A stretch of 64,000 nucleotides of DNA from Adiantum capillus-veneris. Taxonomy: Eukaryota > Streptophyta > Polypodiopsida > Polypodiales > Pteridaceae. Location of the stretch: contig CM043948.1 of the NCBI GenBank assembly GCA_014529385.2, positions 24,045,451-24,109,450 on the forward strand. The letters are read 5' to 3'. The translations under genes and the position numbers were made by a program. Numbering within the stretch: the first letter of the stretch is position 1; each line of letters opens with the position of its first letter. The notes below the pieces were generated by a model, which worked only from the letters and a program-made list of their open reading frames with translations, did not search any database and was not told the DNA's origin. Positions 1-11,179 of this stretch are shown piece after piece.

Positions 1-938
1 CTCATACAATCTCTCAGCATAATCATGCCATGTCTGTGGATCCCTGATAGGCGTGGTCGGTGGTGGCTCTCATAGAGTATGCCATGCTACTGCACTATCC
101 ATGCTCATGAATAAGCGGTATAGCTCAAGCTCCTGTGCCTCCTCGAAGGCCCGCCTCTTCCAGCGTGTGAGGGTCTTCATCTGTCGCCTGGCCTCTCTCT
201 CTGTGATCTCTCCAAGTGCTCGTTGAGCTCGTAGTCGACAATAGAGAGCCCTACACTCATCATCATACCAACGGTTCTGTGGCATAGTCCTAGGGAGAGG
301 TGTGTGGCCAGAGTGGGTGGTGTGGGGGAATGAGCTGATGGCAGATGTCTAAAGGACGGATGTGATGTGTGAGGTGAGTAGGTGTAGTGGGGTGTCAGGG
401 TGAAGCAAAAGAAGATCGTCCTCAACCTGAGCTGAGTATATGTGTGCTAGCTCGTGTGTGAAGTGGATGGTGGGGTGTGGGGTGCGTGTCACGGGTGTGT
501 GTGTGTGGGTGTCTCCCTTGAGGGAGAGTGGGAGATATGTGTGATCGGCTCCAATGGGTAGGGGTGGAATGGTGAAAGAGCTGAGTAAGTGGGTGGCCTC
601 TCTGGATCCCATGATGTAGTCTATTGTACTCGCTCCTCCAGCTGTGACTGAATGTGGCATGCATGTCAATCCTCGTGAAGTAGGCCACCGGGCCATCCCG
701 TTATAAATAACGAGATGGTGTCGAGAGCCTAGTGTAAGTAGGTGGGGGGGGCAATAGCGAGTGTGAGTAGTGTCGGCTGAAGCTCGTGCTGCAAACTCCT
801 CATGTATGGTAGGTAGTATCTATGGATCCTCTGGGTCAAATCCCTCGCACTGATCACTGCCTGTCCTAGCATTGAATTCTCCCATAAGGAAGACTTCCCC
901 AAGTGTAGAGTACTCCAGGATCTCCTCTGACAAGCAAG

Positions 939-1005
<67 letters not shown>

Positions 1006-1030
1006 GGTACCGGCCAGGGAGCCAATCACT
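1..1030 (-). pseudogene. LINE ORF2 fragment: endonuclease and linker
   Basis: Remnant of a non-LTR retrotransposon ORF2. On the minus strand the order is GEFNARTG (about 866-896, the D/E-F-N motif of APE-type endonucleases), STIDYIM (611-631), ADHTYLPL (about 525-551, equivalent to the SDH motif), then a basic/acidic linker (285-70) of the kind found between endonuclease and reverse transcriptase, with WYDDEC and WKRRAFEEAQ. The pieces lie in different frames, so the gene is broken. A (GA)n tract interrupts the endonuclease at 940-1003. The reverse transcriptase would lie left of the window. The fragment differs in sequence from the LINEs at 17641 and 47662. The clade cannot be settled from this part alone. 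Confidence 0.7.
940..1003. repeat. (GA)n microsatellite inside a LINE endonuclease remnant
   Basis: About 64 bases of uninterrupted GA on the plus strand. On the minus strand it reads as Ser-Leu repeats inside the endonuclease frame, just upstream of the GEFNARTG motif. Confidence 0.95.
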
Positions 1031-1545
1031 GCTTGCCTGCTATGCTCTACAATGCACTCTGATGATCCAAAGGGTGAAGGGGGACGGACATATATACTGC
1101 TCCATGTGCCCCCCCTCCTCTCGTACTCGAGACAAGCCGACCACCCAAGTGACCACCCTACGTGGGTGGCTCACTTGAGTGAAATTGAATGCAGGGTGGG
1201 CTCACACATGCCCCCTGACCTCATAAGGAACTGGGCTCGCGAGAGGCAGAATTACACCTCCCTATGGCACTCCTTGTACTTTTGGGAGAAACCGGAGATG
1301 ATCTACTGTGGCATCTGCCTCCAGAACGGACATCGGATGTGCCAACTCGTCGTAGTCCGAACTAGCATCATCATCCGTATGATCCCCCTCTCTATCTGGA
1401 ACAGGTGAATGTGCTCAAGGGGAAGCTTCTCCAGCAGGTACATTTGCACTAGGTTGTGGAACCTTATGATCTAGTGGTTGAGGTTGTGGAGCTGAAGGGA
1501 AAGGCCGAGCGGGGGGGGGGGGGGGGGTCATAATCTGGAAATGAT
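1031..1545 (-). other. Probable copia integrase-RT spacer, degraded
   Basis: No clear gene. The stretch sits directly downstream (minus strand) of the integrase C-terminus ending near 1546. It reads in pieces as the acidic, proline-rich spacer that separates integrase from reverse transcriptase in Ty1/copia, with several stops. A run of G lies at about 1510-1527. Where the copia ends and the LINE fragment begins cannot be fixed. Confidence 0.35.
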
Positions 1546-2407
1546 TTATTCCTCAACCGCTACAATGGGTGGAACATGGGGTCGAACCGAAACATGCCGA
1601 GAAGCCCCCTCTTGAGGTAAACTAGGAGCTCCTTTGAGGATGGAGGACTCATAAAAAATGACATCACGGCTATGCTCGATGGTCTTGGTTGTAGGATCAT
1701 ACAACCGGTAGGTGCCCACCACAGAGTCATAACCCACATGGATGAGTGACCTAGATTTAGAATCAGACTTGGTTCTCTTCTTCTTTGGGATGTGCACGAA
1801 GGCATCTCATCCAAAGATACGCAAATGGGAGATATAAGGTTTTTGGCCAAAATAGGCCTCATGAGGAGTCTTCTCTGGGACAGCGGTGGTAGGAGCGCGG
1901 TTGAGAATGTGCACTGCAGCAGTAACAGCCTCGGCCCATTAAGTGCGAGGCAAAGCCCGGTGCTCAAGCATAGCACTCGCCATCTCCACAACCGTCCGAT
2001 TCTTCCACTCAACCACTCCATTCTCTGACGGAGTGCCCATGTTCGCCAATTCACGGCGAATCCCATACTTTGCACAGTAATCCACAAACTCATGAGAGGT
2101 AAACTCTGAGCCATGATCCGTCCGTACTGCCTTCACGTTATATCCAGATTCACGCTCGACAAGAGCTTTCTAGCAAATAAAAGTAGGCAGTCTCTCGGGC
2201 TTCTTTTTCAAGAAATACAACCACATGAACCTGCTGAAATTATCTACAATCAACATAAAGTAGAGTAGGCTTCCCAAAGAAGCAGTAGACATTTGCCCAC
2301 ATAAATCAGTGTGCACTAAGCTCCAAAGGAACTGTAGCTCGTCGGGAAGCCTTTTTAGGGAAAGCTTCTTGGTGTTGTTTCCCGTGAATACAGGGAACAT
2401 ACGCGCC
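1546..2407 (-). pseudogene. Ty1/copia element A, integrase part
   Basis: Integrase region of a copia polyprotein, which would insert the element cDNA. Minus-strand order: GKQH and GNNTKK near 2365 (end of the zinc-binding region), HTDLCG (about 2310) and FLKKK of the core, RTDHGSEFTSHEF (about 2115, second catalytic Asp region), then ENGVVEWKNRT, which contains the catalytic Glu. The C-terminal VPKKKR/SRSLIHVGYDS block follows near 1790-1740. The frame shifts at least twice and the upstream end is cut at 2407 by an LTR element. The gag-protease half of the same element lies beyond that insert at 6786-8150. About 100 residues expected between protease and GKQH are missing, which suggests a deletion at the junction. 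Confidence 0.85.
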
Positions 2408-3460
2408 TGCAAGTGAATGAGACTGAGAGAAGGAGAGAGAAAAGATACGACACCGAGAGGTTGTAAAACCCTCCTCCGAAGGCCCCACTCTCGTCGGCGA
2501 GAGTGGTCTACTTTGATTGCACAATGGTGTACAATGCGTATGCAATGGACTGATGCAACTTGGACTATGCCGATGACGACGATGGTGATGACGACGGCGA
2601 CTTGATGGCTGAAATCTGTGGTCTTCTAACTGCTGAATTTTGGGACTGTTTCGGTGGCTGAAAATGACTGTTTTGGCTGCGTTTTAATGGCTGAATTTGG
2701 GGGGAACTTCTGCAACCAACTTGGGGCTGATCTGCTAAGGTACCATAGGCTGGAAACGCTATGTATCTGCTGCAGATTAGGGCTGAATATCAAAAATGCT
2801 GATGCAAGGCTGAGCTAGCAAAAACGCTAGTGCTGATCTGGGGCAGAATCTAAAAACGCTGATGGTGCTGTGTTTTCAAGGGCTGAAATCTGAGGGTACA
2901 AAAACGTTGGCTCTACTGCTCTGCTAGCGACCAAAACGCTGATGGCTTGGGCTGTTGCAGATGGGTAAAAACGCCAGGGAAGGGATCTTGTAGGCGAGGC
3001 TTCTGTGAAGAAAACGCCAAGGGAAGTGGAGGTTGGTCTACTGCTGAGGCGGGGTACTGCTAAGAAGTTGCCTGTTGAGCGGGAAGCTCTTGCTGCCTCT
3101 TCTGCCAGAAAGTGATAACTTGGGTTTGCTTATATATTAACTTAGCAAAATTGCCCTACCTACTTTTGTTGGAAAGTCAATTAAAAATAATAAGTGAAAA
3201 TAACCAAAAATAGGAAAATAAGCTAAATGCACTGGAAAATTCCCCCGACTGAATCTGTTGGATTCTGAAGGGAATACTGATGATCATGCTGTGTGCAACC
3301 GGAGGATATGCATCTATGCTAAGTGACTGGGCATGCACGGTCTACGAATAGACTCACAAAAGTGCCAGATCACTGCTAATCTAGATTGATTGGATTGACT
3401 GAACCCTGTTGTGGTATAGCTTGTCCACGGACACATAGGGTTGGGATGTGTCACGTGACA
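2408..3460 (-). repeat. 3' LTR (truncated) of the LARD-like element
   Basis: It matches 5743-6785 with scattered substitutions and a net difference of about 10 bases. Its outer end starts TGCAAGTGAATG, equivalent to position 5743 of the other LTR, so the last 147 bases present in the 5' LTR are missing. Its inner edge ends in CACGTGACA. Confidence 0.9.
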
Positions 3461-3741
3461 TCCCCTCCTTTTCAAAGTGAGGTACTGGTACCGAACTGTA
3501 TGGCGTCGAGGGAGATCGCCAACAGCATCCAAAATCCTGGAAGGGACTCTTTGCCAGCCCACGCTGAGGTGTGGGTCGTGCGGTACTTGAACTTCATAAA
3601 GGTCTGCAACGCTTGCTTCTTTGGGCGGCGCCGAAAGCGACACAAAGTCGTTTGGATCTCCTTTCTTGTGTCAACTTCATCTAGAGATCTGCTTCCTTCG
3701 TCTTCAAGAATCTCCATGGCTGAAAATTCCTTAAACCATCT

Positions 3742-4492
3742 TCAACACAAAACCATGAACATACCCATTCCATGTAAAGTGAAGGAAAAAAATCTTGTCT
3801 TTTCTAAAGACTGTGTATGCAACGTGGATGAACATAGAGACGGAGTGACAACCCGTTCATCAAACACATACAAACAATGAGGTCGAATCTTTTCTGTTTG
3901 ATTGAAATCAATCAACTGTAGCAAATCACAATGGAAATGCCCATGCTTGGTGCTCATACTATCATGTGCTCTTCCTACAACTGTGTCATGCCAAGGAAGA
4001 GACATGGAATGTGACTTCCTTACATACAAATTTTTCAACTTTTCATGAACAATCCGCGTACATTCGTGCTCATCCATGAGAGAAACGTGCTCAACATACA
4101 ATATGTCATGCCTAGTAAAAGGGATAACTTTTCATGAACAATCCGCATACATTCGTGCTCATCCATGAGAGAAACGTGCTCAACATACAATATGTCATAC
4201 AATATGTCACATAACGATGCTGACTAAAATACAGGAAACCGTCACGAGTGAAACACTCGAACAATGCGTGCGTATCAATCATGCGAACACACAATACTTC
4301 CTGTGAGGGTTCTTTGGACCAAGGCTCGAGAGCCAAGATCAGAACGGTGGGATATATCGAATCTTCTGGTGGGGGATCTGTGGACCTCGACTTGAAAGCC
4401 AAGATCGATTCTTGGTGATTGATCGAATCTACAACGAGGTTAGCGTCGCTAGAAAAAGCCTCAACTAACACATCATTCTTGTGAACAATCAC
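3742..4492 (-). pseudogene. Unrecognised ORFs in the LARD-like element
   Basis: Two minus-strand frames (4492-4112 and 4101-3742) follow the coiled-coil ORF. The second contains LPWHDTVVGRAHDSMS and HFHCDLLQLIDFNQTEK. I recognise no family. A 73-base segment (4037-4109) is duplicated at 4126-4198, and this duplication separates the two frames, so they may once have been one protein. It could be a captured host sequence or a diverged element protein. Confidence 0.35.
4037..4198. repeat. Short direct duplication (unit about 89 bp)
   Basis: A segment starting AACTTTTCATGAACAATCCG occurs at 4037-4109 and again at 4126-4198, differing at one position or so. It breaks an ORF of the surrounding element. 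Confidence 0.85.
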
Positions 4493-5187
4493 ATCTTCTT
4501 CTCGTCCAAATCATCATGCTTATCATTGTCCTTCAAATCATCATGCAAATCATTATCCTTCAATTCATCATGCAAATCAGTGTGCTTATCATTGTCGTTC
4601 AAAACATCATCATGCTTCATACAATCATGCAAATCCTGTGTATCATGCGATGGAGAAGAAGAGACTGAGAGCGTCTCCTTTTCCCGAATCTCTTGCATCG
4701 GTGCCTGCACTTGAGAAAAGAGTCGCAACATCTCTTGCATTCGTGCTTTATTCTCCCGATAAAATTATGCTTGTCGTGCTTGGTTCTCTGCTTGTCTACG
4801 TTCCATTTCTGCTTTTCTTTCTATGAATTCATGATCCAATTTGGCTTGTCGTTCTTTGGCTTCCAAGCGTGCTTGCTCACGTTCACGTGCTATGGCTGCC
4901 ATTCTTGCGGCATTTCTTGCTTTGCGTTGTAAATAATGTTCCATAAACAACAGTTCCAACTCCTCCATTGGAGTTAGTGCAATCAGTGTCGTAGATGGGG
5001 AAGGGTCAGCAAAACCTTCTGGTGGGGAAAATTCTTCTTCGCCTCTCTCATGCTCATCACCTCCAAGCGAAGTATTCATTCGGCTTCGAGTGAAGATCAT
5101 TCTGAAGTCGTGGGTTCTTGTGGGTTCTTGGGTTCTTAAGTTCACGAGGAACTTGGGTTCTTGAGGGTCTTGGGTTCTGAAGTTCAC
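4489..5187 (-). pseudogene. Gag-like coiled-coil ORF of the LARD-like element
   Basis: The first large minus-strand frame after the 5' LTR and primer site. It begins with repeats of a (L/E)LRTQEP/PREL type, encoded by a minisatellite near 5105-5230. It then has FSPPEG and MEELELLFMEHYLQ, and a long Arg/Glu/Ala-rich helix (AREREQARLEAKERQ) predicted by eye to be a coiled coil. A TAA at about 4767 interrupts the frame. The same frame continues (FYRENKARMQEML) to an acidic His/Asp/Leu repeat tail (HDDLKDNDKHDDL). No zinc knuckle was seen. The position suggests a structural gag-type protein, but the family was not recognised. Confidence 0.5.
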
Positions 5188-5582
5188 GAGGAACTTGGGT
5201 TCTTGGGGGTCTTGGTTCTTGAAGTTCTTCAGGTTTTTTTCGCTTACAAACCGCGTTTGAGAAGGATCTTCTCTTCACCCGAGTTCTACTCCTTTCTGCG
5301 GGCGCACCTCTTGGCGGCCTTGCGCTCACACCAAGGTTGTTTTTTCCCACCTCACGTTGATTGGCCGGCCGCTAAGTGCACAGTCCGCTCTCAATGAGTG
5401 AAAAGAGACGCAAGGGGAGGCTGGACAAGCCCTTCTTTCTTGGGATTCTTGTCACTCTTCAACAAAACACGATTAGGAATGGCCACGCCCAAAGTAAACT
5501 TGGGTTCGTGCGATCGCAACAAGCAAAAAAATTCTTGTGGTTCTTGTGGTTCTTTCCTTGAGTAATGCAGAACACTTCCAAA

Positions 5583-5594
5583 GCTCTGATACCA
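5583..5594 (-). other. Primer-binding site, initiator tRNA-Met
   Basis: The minus strand reads TGGTATCAGAGC, complementary to the 3' end of plant initiator tRNA-Met. It is one base from the end of the LTR. Confidence 0.9.
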
Positions 5595-5595
5595 A

Positions 5596-6785
5596 TGTTA
5601 GGTGCAGCGGAGTGAATGTTGTATTTTCTCAAGATTAGTGATCTTTACTGCTCAAGGTTTCTTTTAGTTCTTAGGGAAAGAGAGAGCTTTCCGTCTTATG
5701 GAGAGTGCTATGATCATGGACAAAGTGAGTGGATATTGTGCGTGCAAGTGAATGAGACTAAGAGAAGGAGAGAGAAAAGATACGACACCGAGAGGTTGTA
5801 AAACCCTCCTCCGAAGGCCCCACTCTCGTCGGCGAGAGTGGTCTACTTTGATTGCACAATGGTGTACAATGCGTATGCAATGGACTGATGCAACTTGGAC
5901 TATGCCGATGACGACGACGGTGATGACGACGGCGACTTGATGGCTGAAATCTGTGGTCTTCTAACTGCTGAATTTCGGGACTGTTTCGGTGGCTGAAAAT
6001 GACTGTTTTGGCTGCGTTTTAATGGCTGAATTTGGGGGGAACTTCTGCAACCAACTTGGGGCTGATCTGCTAAGGTACCATAGGCTGGAAACGCTATGTA
6101 TTTGCTGCAGATTAGGGCTGAATATCAAAAACGCTGATGCAAGGCTGAGCTAGCAAAAACGCTAGTGCTGATCTGGGGCAGAAACTAAAAACGCTGATGG
6201 TGCTGTGTTTTCAAGGGCTGAAATCTGAGGGTACAAAAACATTGGCTCTACTGCTCTGCTAGCGACCAAAACGCTGATGGCTTGGGCTGTTGCAGATGGG
6301 TAAAAACGCTAGGGAAGGGATCTTGTAGGCGAGGCTTCTGTGAAGAAAACGCCAATGGAAGTGGAGGTTGGTCTACTGCTGAGGCGGGGTACTGCTGAGA
6401 AGTTGCCTATTGAGCGGGAAGCTCCTGCTGCCTCTTCTGCCAAAAAGTGAAAACTTGGGTTTGCTTATGTATTAACTTAGCAAAATTGCCCTACCTACTT
6501 TTGTTGGAAAGTCAATTAAAAATAATAAGTGAAAATAACCAAAAATAGGAAAATAGGTTAAATGCATTGGAAAATTCCCCTGACTGAATCTGTTGGATTC
6601 TGACGGGAATTTTGATGATCATGGTGTGTGCAACCGGAGGATATGCATCTATGCTAAGTGATTGGGCTACGAATAGACTCACAAAAGTGCCTGATCACTG
6701 CTAATCTAGACTGACTGGACTGATTGAACCCTGCTGTGGTATAGCTTGTCCACGGATACATAGGGTTGGGATGTGTCACGTGACA
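5596..6785 (-). repeat. 5' LTR of the LARD-like element
   Basis: 1190 bp, bounded by TG (5596) and CA (6785) on the plus strand, with the primer-binding site one base inside. It contains many short motifs such as AAAACGCT and GGCTGA. Confidence 0.88.
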
Positions 6786-8150
6786 GAGAAGGTGAAAGCC
6801 AATGCCACGGCTATGAGTTACATTAGAGGAGTGATAACCCCCTCTTCCATTAGGAATAATCTGCATGACTCCTCTCTCAATAGGGATCTCCGAGCGATCG
6901 CCGATGGTAATAGCTCCGTTACGAGGAGCATAACTGGAAAGCTCATGTAGAGAAGGATTCAAGTGACTGGCAGCTCCGCTATCCACGATCCACTCTTGAT
7001 GAAGGGAGAGTGAATCTCTACGGTCCTAGCCATGGGAGCAGGAAGAACCTGGCCCACCAATGCCGGGCAAGAAGTGGTAGTGGTAGCGGCTACATTCGAT
7101 GTTGAGGCTCCGGATGCACGCTGCTGAGGTCGTTGCGGGCATTGCCTCCAATAGTGTCCTTTGACACCACAGCCATTACAGGTACGTTGAGCCTTGAGAG
7201 CAACACGCTCTTCATCTGTACGCTGCTGAGGCCTAGATAGTAGACTGGGTAGCTCTTGCTTGGGTGGGTTGGGTGGGAGCCAAAGGTGGCCGAGAAACAG
7301 GGCTACAGGCATGGGTATGGTTACGGGGATTGGTTGAGCCATTTCTAGGTCGAGTCCTTGTCGTTACGGCAAACTCGTCAATTGATGCAGAGGATGCTCG
7401 TACGGCCAATCTACCATTTCGTCGAGAAACATTACCGTCCTCCTGGTCAAGTACTTAGGAAACAAGCTCATCCCAAGTTATGACTGTCAATCTGCCGGAA
7501 GTAAGGAGGGTAGTGTAAACGACAGAGTAACTGGCTGGCAATTGTGATGGCCATGTCTTCAGCCGTTAGATGCCCTCCTGCCTCGTTGATGCGATCTCGA
7601 AGAATACTCATCTTGTCGATATGCGCATTGAGGCGGATTGTGAGGGATCTAAGTTGCGAAGCTTAACCTCCCAATCAACCCTCTTCATAGGAGTGACCCG
7701 ATCATGATTTGTTGGCAGCTTATCCACATCTCCTTTGCATTGGTGAGGGAGAGTATTCCTGAAAGTGCAACATCGGTACAGTTGTTGACGATAAAGCTAC
7801 ATACCTCCCCATTGATCCGATCCCAAACGTAGTACGCGTCAGAGTTCTCATTCTCGGGTGGAGGTATGTTGTAGCGAACAAAAGCATCTAGATCATAGGA
7901 GTTAAGCATAGACAGCATCCGCATGCGCCAAGACCAATAGTTGCTGATGCCGACTAAGAGAGACTCTCAGGCAAGTTGAGGGAGAGTCGTGATCTTCTGA
8001 TTAGGATCGTCTTTAAACCTCTTGAGAAAATCCTAGATTTCTCGCTCTGATCCTTTCCTGTGGGATTTGGGAGGCTCCATCGATGAAGACGGCCTCTTCA
8101 CCTCGTCATCGTTGATGGGTTCATCATTGATGGCATACGATGGCTAACTG
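6786..8150 (-). pseudogene. Ty1/copia element A, gag and protease part
   Basis: This is the upstream half of the copia whose integrase lies at 1546-2407. On the minus strand, gag begins near 8080 (MEPPKS) and has WSWRMRMLSML and YYVWDRINGEV (7924-7685), matching the gag fold of copia elements. A CCHC zinc knuckle (CNGCGVKGHYWRQC, about 7180) binds RNA. The protease motif DSGAASHL follows at about 6980. Stops and frame changes occur in gag near 8035 and 7970. The frame is cut at 6786 by the LARD-like insertion. Confidence 0.85.
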
Positions 8151-8734
8151 CTACTCCAAAGCAGGAACGCGAGAGGGTAATAACCTCTTGATTTGACAAC
8201 AAAATCAGCACTACAACAGTGCTGTTTTTTTACTGTTTTGGGGCTGTTTTGTGCCCAGAATGATGCCAGATTCAAGGGGCATGAAGCCCAGGACACAGGG
8301 GACAGTGTAGGTACTGTGTTTAGCTGAAAACAGGTGGGAAAACAGGTCAGAACCAGAAATTACAGCGGTCTGAAATTTACTGTGTTTAGCTGAAAATAGG
8401 TGGGAAAACAGGTCAAAACCAGAAATTACAGCGGTCTAAAATTTATTGTTTTAGGCTCTAATGGAGGGGTTTTGATCAGAGAAAGTGTTTTCCTACTTGA
8501 GATATTGTTCTGGGAAAGTTATAGTAGAGAAATGCTATCGAAATTTTACCAGAACAGGTGAAGATGGGCTTTGAACTGGTCAAGAAGATATATTATTTTA
8601 AGGGGTTTTTCCATCTCACATCTATCTTAGTAATGGGCTTTAAGCAGTTGATGTTTTTCCAATTACTGCAATAGGAACAGGTCCACCTCTTGTGTGTGTG
8701 AGAGAGAGAGGGAAAGAGAAATTATTTTTTCTGA
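8151..8734. other. Non-coding stretch with a 66-bp tandem repeat
   Basis: No gene. The copia A 5' LTR should lie here, but no tRNA-Met primer site or paired LTR was found. A 66-bp unit (ACTGTGTTTAGCTGAAAA...) is present twice, at 8312-8377 and 8378-8443. A short GT/GA microsatellite lies at about 8692-8711. Confidence 0.6.
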
Positions 8735-10387
8735 TTTTCTGATGGATACCTTGTTTGTTGTGTCATAGAATGTGTAACAATAACGCCTCCCAAGCCGACA
8801 TTCATAAAGATATTGCAAGAGAGGCAGTTGCCCAAAGGCTCGACTAGAGAGGAAATTGTCAATTGGGTGAATGCACTCCCGGTTTCCACCCCTACAAAGA
8901 GCTTTTTGGAATCCAATGTGCATACAGTGGCTGAGGAAATGTATGTGCAGGCTGCTTTAGGTGGGATGGTGCACCTCCCTTGCATTCTCAGAAGGTTGGA
9001 TTACAAGAAAGTACTAAAAGATAAGGATAGTGCTAGGGTGTTGGTTCTCTCTGGGATAAGACGACAAGGAAAGACTTGTGCCTTGCCAATGGAACTTGTT
9101 CATGCACGATGCGAGAAATTTGGGATGCAAGACAAGGCAATCTTCTACTTCTCTGGGAATGAGAACAAGATGCAAGAACTCGGCTTGGGCAGGTTGAATA
9201 CGGTGCTCTTAATTTTGGCACATGCAGGAATTGCGGCGTGTTGGGATGAGTTCCAATTTCTTGTGGAGGACTTAGGTAGGTCTTACAAGTACGTATTGGA
9301 ACAGCCCAATGTTTATGTAGAGACTTTATCTGTGGTAATGTGGGGATCCAGTGAGCCTCATGTGCAAGAAAAGGCAGGGCCATTGGTTTCAGGCCTACGC
9401 TCTAGAGGAGCCTTCAGTTTTGTGTTGCCTGAGCCTAGCATTGAGGTTCTTCTTGGGATTTATTATCTGAGCAGAGGTTGTTACAAAGAAGAATCGGACT
9501 GCTTTGAGCCGTCATGGAACTCCAAAGATTTCTTACAACATTTTACACTTTATGGATACGATCTGGAAGCTCATATAGCTCAAGGTGAGAGAGCGGTAGA
9601 GGTGGAGGACTATGCGGTTCGCCTTGAAAGAGGGTTAAATCATTATGGACGGTGGGGCAGTTTATTGACGAGATTGGCAATCGATAATGGTGATTGCTCT
9701 AAAATAAGTAGTGAAGATCTTTTACTGCTTCAGAGAAGGCGTTATGTACAGCTTGATCCTCGGAATAAAAAGCGAGTGGACTTTTTGAATCCTGAGCTGC
9801 TCATGTATAGCACTCTTCTCACGTACGGAGAAGCCATTACTTCAGATATGTGTGCAACTGCTGAGGGAAAAGTATTTGAAGTTTTGATCAGAGGTGAGCA
9901 TCTTTTGTTGCCTCAATTGCTTAAGCTCATTGCAGAGAAAGGGAAGTTAAGTGAGAGAGTTCCCGAAATGGATGCACACATGTATTTTGATGCAGGAAAG
10001 AAGATGTATCATGGCACTATTTCCAAAGATTGTGAGATTGACGGGTTTTTCTAGTATGCATCAGTGTTTGTGGTCCTCAGTATGAAGAGGACAATGTCTG
10101 CACAAAATATGGATCAGCTGCTTCGTTTGTTGGATGCATTGAGAAAGTATGTCGGCAAGAATAAGGGGAGCAAACCGCCTGGATGGGAGCTTGTGGACAG
10201 CTCTACAGAGTGTATCCTTGTTGTTGAGGTATCTGCTATACGTGACCAAAGCTTTGAGTCTTGCTTGGTCATGGAGTTTGATAGCAAGCCAATGTATAAG
10301 ATGAGCATGACATTAGATGAGTCAGTGGCAAATGTCAGACCTCAGATTGTAGGCCTCTCTAATGTATTCGGGAAACATACATTGTAG
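8735..10387 (+). pseudogene. P-loop NTPase with possible nuclease-like C-terminus (RHS/Crinkler-like), one in-frame stop
   Basis: A long frame open from 8735 to a TAG at 10052-10054, continuing in the same frame to a TAG-TAA at 10385-10390. Seen: Walker A GIRRQGKT (about 9055-9080), a probable Walker B AACWDEF (about 9235) and a sensor-like VMWGSS (about 9345), so it should bind ATP. After the ATPase come VFEVLIRGEH and EIDGFF, then (past the stop) YVVLSMK and a Leu-rich helix. EID...SMK resembles a degraded PD-(D/E)xK nuclease core, the pairing found in RHS and Crinkler proteins; this is inference. Copies 2 and 3 of the C-terminal module have CAA or CAG where copy 1 has TAG, so the stop looks like a C-to-T mutation. 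No ATG was found at the start. A possible splice acceptor (CATAG) ends at 8768, so an upstream exon is likely. The function is unknown and it may be a decayed accessory gene. Confidence 0.5.
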
Positions 10388-11140
10388 TAAACACAAGAAA
10401 ATGTTTTTCCAATATGCATCAGTGTATGTGGTCCTCAGTATGAAGAGGACAACGTCCACAACATATGGATCAGCTGCTTCGTTTGTTGGATGCATTGAGA
10501 AAGTATGTCGGCAAGAATAAGGGGAGCAAACCACCTGGATGGGAGCTTGTGGACAGATCTACAGAGTGTATCCTTGTTGTTGAGGTATCTGCTATACGTG
10601 ACCAAAGCTTTGAGTCTTGCTTGGTCATGGAGTTTGATAGCAAGCCAATGTATAAGATGAGCATCACATTAGATGAGTTAGTGGCAAATGTCAGACCTCA
10701 GATTGTAGGCCTCTCTAATGTATTCGGGAAACATACATTGTAGTAAACACAAGAAAATGTTTTTTCAGTATGCATCAGTGTATGTGGTCCTCAGTATGAA
10801 GAGCACAATGTCTGCACAAAATATGAATCAGCTTCTCCGTTTGTTGGATGCATTGAGAAAGTATGTCGGCAAGAATAAGGGGAGCAAACCGCCTGGATGG
10901 GAGCTTGTGGACAGCTCTACAAGAAGAGGAAGACGCAAGGTCGTTGATTTTTTGTTTTTTGGGGGGGTGCTTGGCGTTGCCATACGTGACCAAAGCTTTG
11001 AGTCTTGCTTGGTCATGGAGTTTGATAGCAAGCCAATGTATAAGATGAGCATCACATTAGATGAGTTAGTGGCAAATGTCAGACCTCAGATTGTAGGCCT
11101 CTCTAATGTATTCGGGAAACATACATTGCAATAAACACAA
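10055..11140 (+). repeat. Three tandem copies of the C-terminal module (about 356 bp each)
   Basis: Units start with TATGCATCAGTG at 10055, 10413 and 10769. Each encodes the same stretch (MDQLLRLLDALRKYVG..., then PPGWELVD and FGKHTL) and ends with tandem stops plus AAACACAAGAAAAT. Copies 1 and 2 are nearly identical. In copy 3 about 32 bases are replaced by about 60 unrelated bases around 10919-10981 (a GAAGA-rich part, then a T/G run) in mid-module. Copies 2 and 3 have no ATPase part. Confidence 0.92.
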
Positions 11141-11148
11141 GAAAATAC

Positions 11149-11179
<31 letters not shown>

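Larger units (their letters stand above)
2408..6785 (-). mobile_element. Non-autonomous LTR retrotransposon (LARD-like), nested in copia A
   Basis: Two direct repeats of about 1.05-1.19 kb (2408-3460 and 5596-6785) flank a 2.1 kb internal region. Read on the minus strand, the 5' LTR runs 6785 to 5596, starting TGTCACGTG and ending CACCTAACA. A primer-binding site for initiator tRNA-Met follows at 5594-5583, and a purine tract AAAAGGAGGGGA lies just before the 3' LTR (about 3461-3475). The 3' LTR lacks about 147 bases at its outer end, and no matching target duplication is present, so that edge has been deleted. No protease, integrase or reverse transcriptase was seen; the interior holds a coiled-coil ORF and unrecognised ORFs. 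The LTRs differ by scattered substitutions and small indels, so this is not a very recent insertion. Confidence 0.85.

Noticed and set aside
872-1408. 178-codon plus-strand frame with a Glu-Arg repeat
   Set aside because: Its length comes from the (GA)n tract; the opposite strand carries a clear LINE endonuclease.
10055-11140. CRISPR-like array from regularly spaced repeats
   Set aside because: The units are 356-bp protein-coding tandem duplications without spacers, in a eukaryotic setting.
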